Below, piece after piece: positions 5,834 through 5,989 of a stretch of 5,989 bases of DNA (within the stretch, counting starts at the first letter, position 1; each line of letters starts with the position of its first letter). Where the stretch lies: assembly GCA_018818365.1 (NCBI GenBank), contig JAHISH010000218.1, forward strand, positions 1 through 5,989. Direction: 5' to 3'. Both the position numbers and the translations under genes were made by a program. The notes under the pieces are model-generated. The model did not search any database, was not told the DNA's origin, and worked only from the letters and a program-made list of their open reading frames with translations. This DNA comes from Candidatus Omnitrophota bacterium (GTDB lineage Bacteria; Omnitrophota; Gorgyraeia; Gygaellales; Profunditerraquicolaceae).

Positions 5834-5846
5834 AAGGTTACTACGC

Positions 5847-5989
5847 ATGGCAAAGTATATTTTTATTACCGGTGGGGTTATTTCAAGTTTAGGCAAAGGG
5901 ATTGCCTCTGCCTCGATAGGAAAGATTTTGGAGTCAAGGGGGCTTACGATTACCCTTATGAAACTTGATCCCTATATTAATGTTGACCC
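5847..5989 (+). CDS. pyrG: CTP synthase (glutamine-dependent), 3' end missing
   Basis: CTP synthase converts UTP, ATP and glutamine to CTP in the cytosol, the last step of pyrimidine nucleotide synthesis. The first 47 complete codons of a protein normally of about 530-550 residues are present. The N-terminal synthetase signature is unmistakable: [20 protein letters not shown] with the phosphate-binding-loop-like Lys17, then [12 protein letters not shown] with Lys39. The ATG at 5847 gives exactly the family N-terminus (MAKYIF). Its Shine-Dalgarno is weak (AAGG, 5834-5837, 9 nt away) and lies right against the T-tract of the leader terminator, so hairpin formation or its relief could affect both transcription and ribosome access. 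Both the glutaminase domain and the stop codon are outside the window. Confidence 0.97.
   Translation, partial: MAKYIFITGGVISSLGKGIASASIGKILESRGLTITLMKLDPYINVD

Overview
The window reads as chromosomal DNA of a Gram-negative-type bacterium with moderate GC content. All genes are on the + strand and there are no transposases, integrases, tRNAs, rRNAs or CRISPR repeats. The gene mix is a soluble PTS EIIA-type protein, a tiny zinc ribbon, an NADP-type glutamate dehydrogenase, a HEAT-like/HD-GYP pair and pyrG. This fits an uncultured lineage such as Omnitrophota or another PVC/deltaproteobacteria-like group. That placement is inference from general resemblance, not from a marker gene.

Layout: (1) 1-410 is the 3' part of a PTS EIIA (PtsN/fructose-type) domain with its phospho-accepting His. 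It carries an intrinsic-terminator-like hairpin inside its own reading frame. (2) 427-564 is a 45-aa CxxC/CxxC zinc-ribbon protein, probably co-transcribed with it. (3) 583-729 is a promoter, a ~112-nt transcribed region with a stable GUUG-tetraloop hairpin, and a rho-independent terminator: a candidate small RNA or attenuator leader. (4) 765-887 is an unrecognised 40-aa ORF. (5) 959-2296 is gdhA, complete, with a perfect Shine-Dalgarno and two terminator-like hairpins behind it. (6) 2379-2407 is a promoter for a two-gene operon: a 643-aa all-helical protein with a HEAT-like C-terminus (2462-4393), and, overlapping it by 17 nt, a 446-aa HD-GYP-type phosphohydrolase (4377-5717). (7) 5723-5833 is a promoter plus leader terminator, and pyrG (CTP synthase) starts at 5847 and runs off the window.

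How the genes relate: gdhA (ammonia assimilation into glutamate) and pyrG (glutamine-dependent CTP synthesis) are nitrogen and nucleotide metabolism genes. The EIIA protein could be part of a nitrogen- or sugar-linked phosphorelay, but nothing in the window shows this. The most interesting unit is the 2462-5717 operon. Both proteins begin with a recognisably homologous ~135-residue N-terminal module. In one it is fused to a helical/HEAT-like scaffold, in the other to a somewhat degenerate HD-GYP domain. This suggests a matched scaffold/enzyme signalling pair. The two promoter-to-terminator leader regions, upstream of the small ORF/gdhA and upstream of pyrG, point to transcription attenuation or small RNAs.
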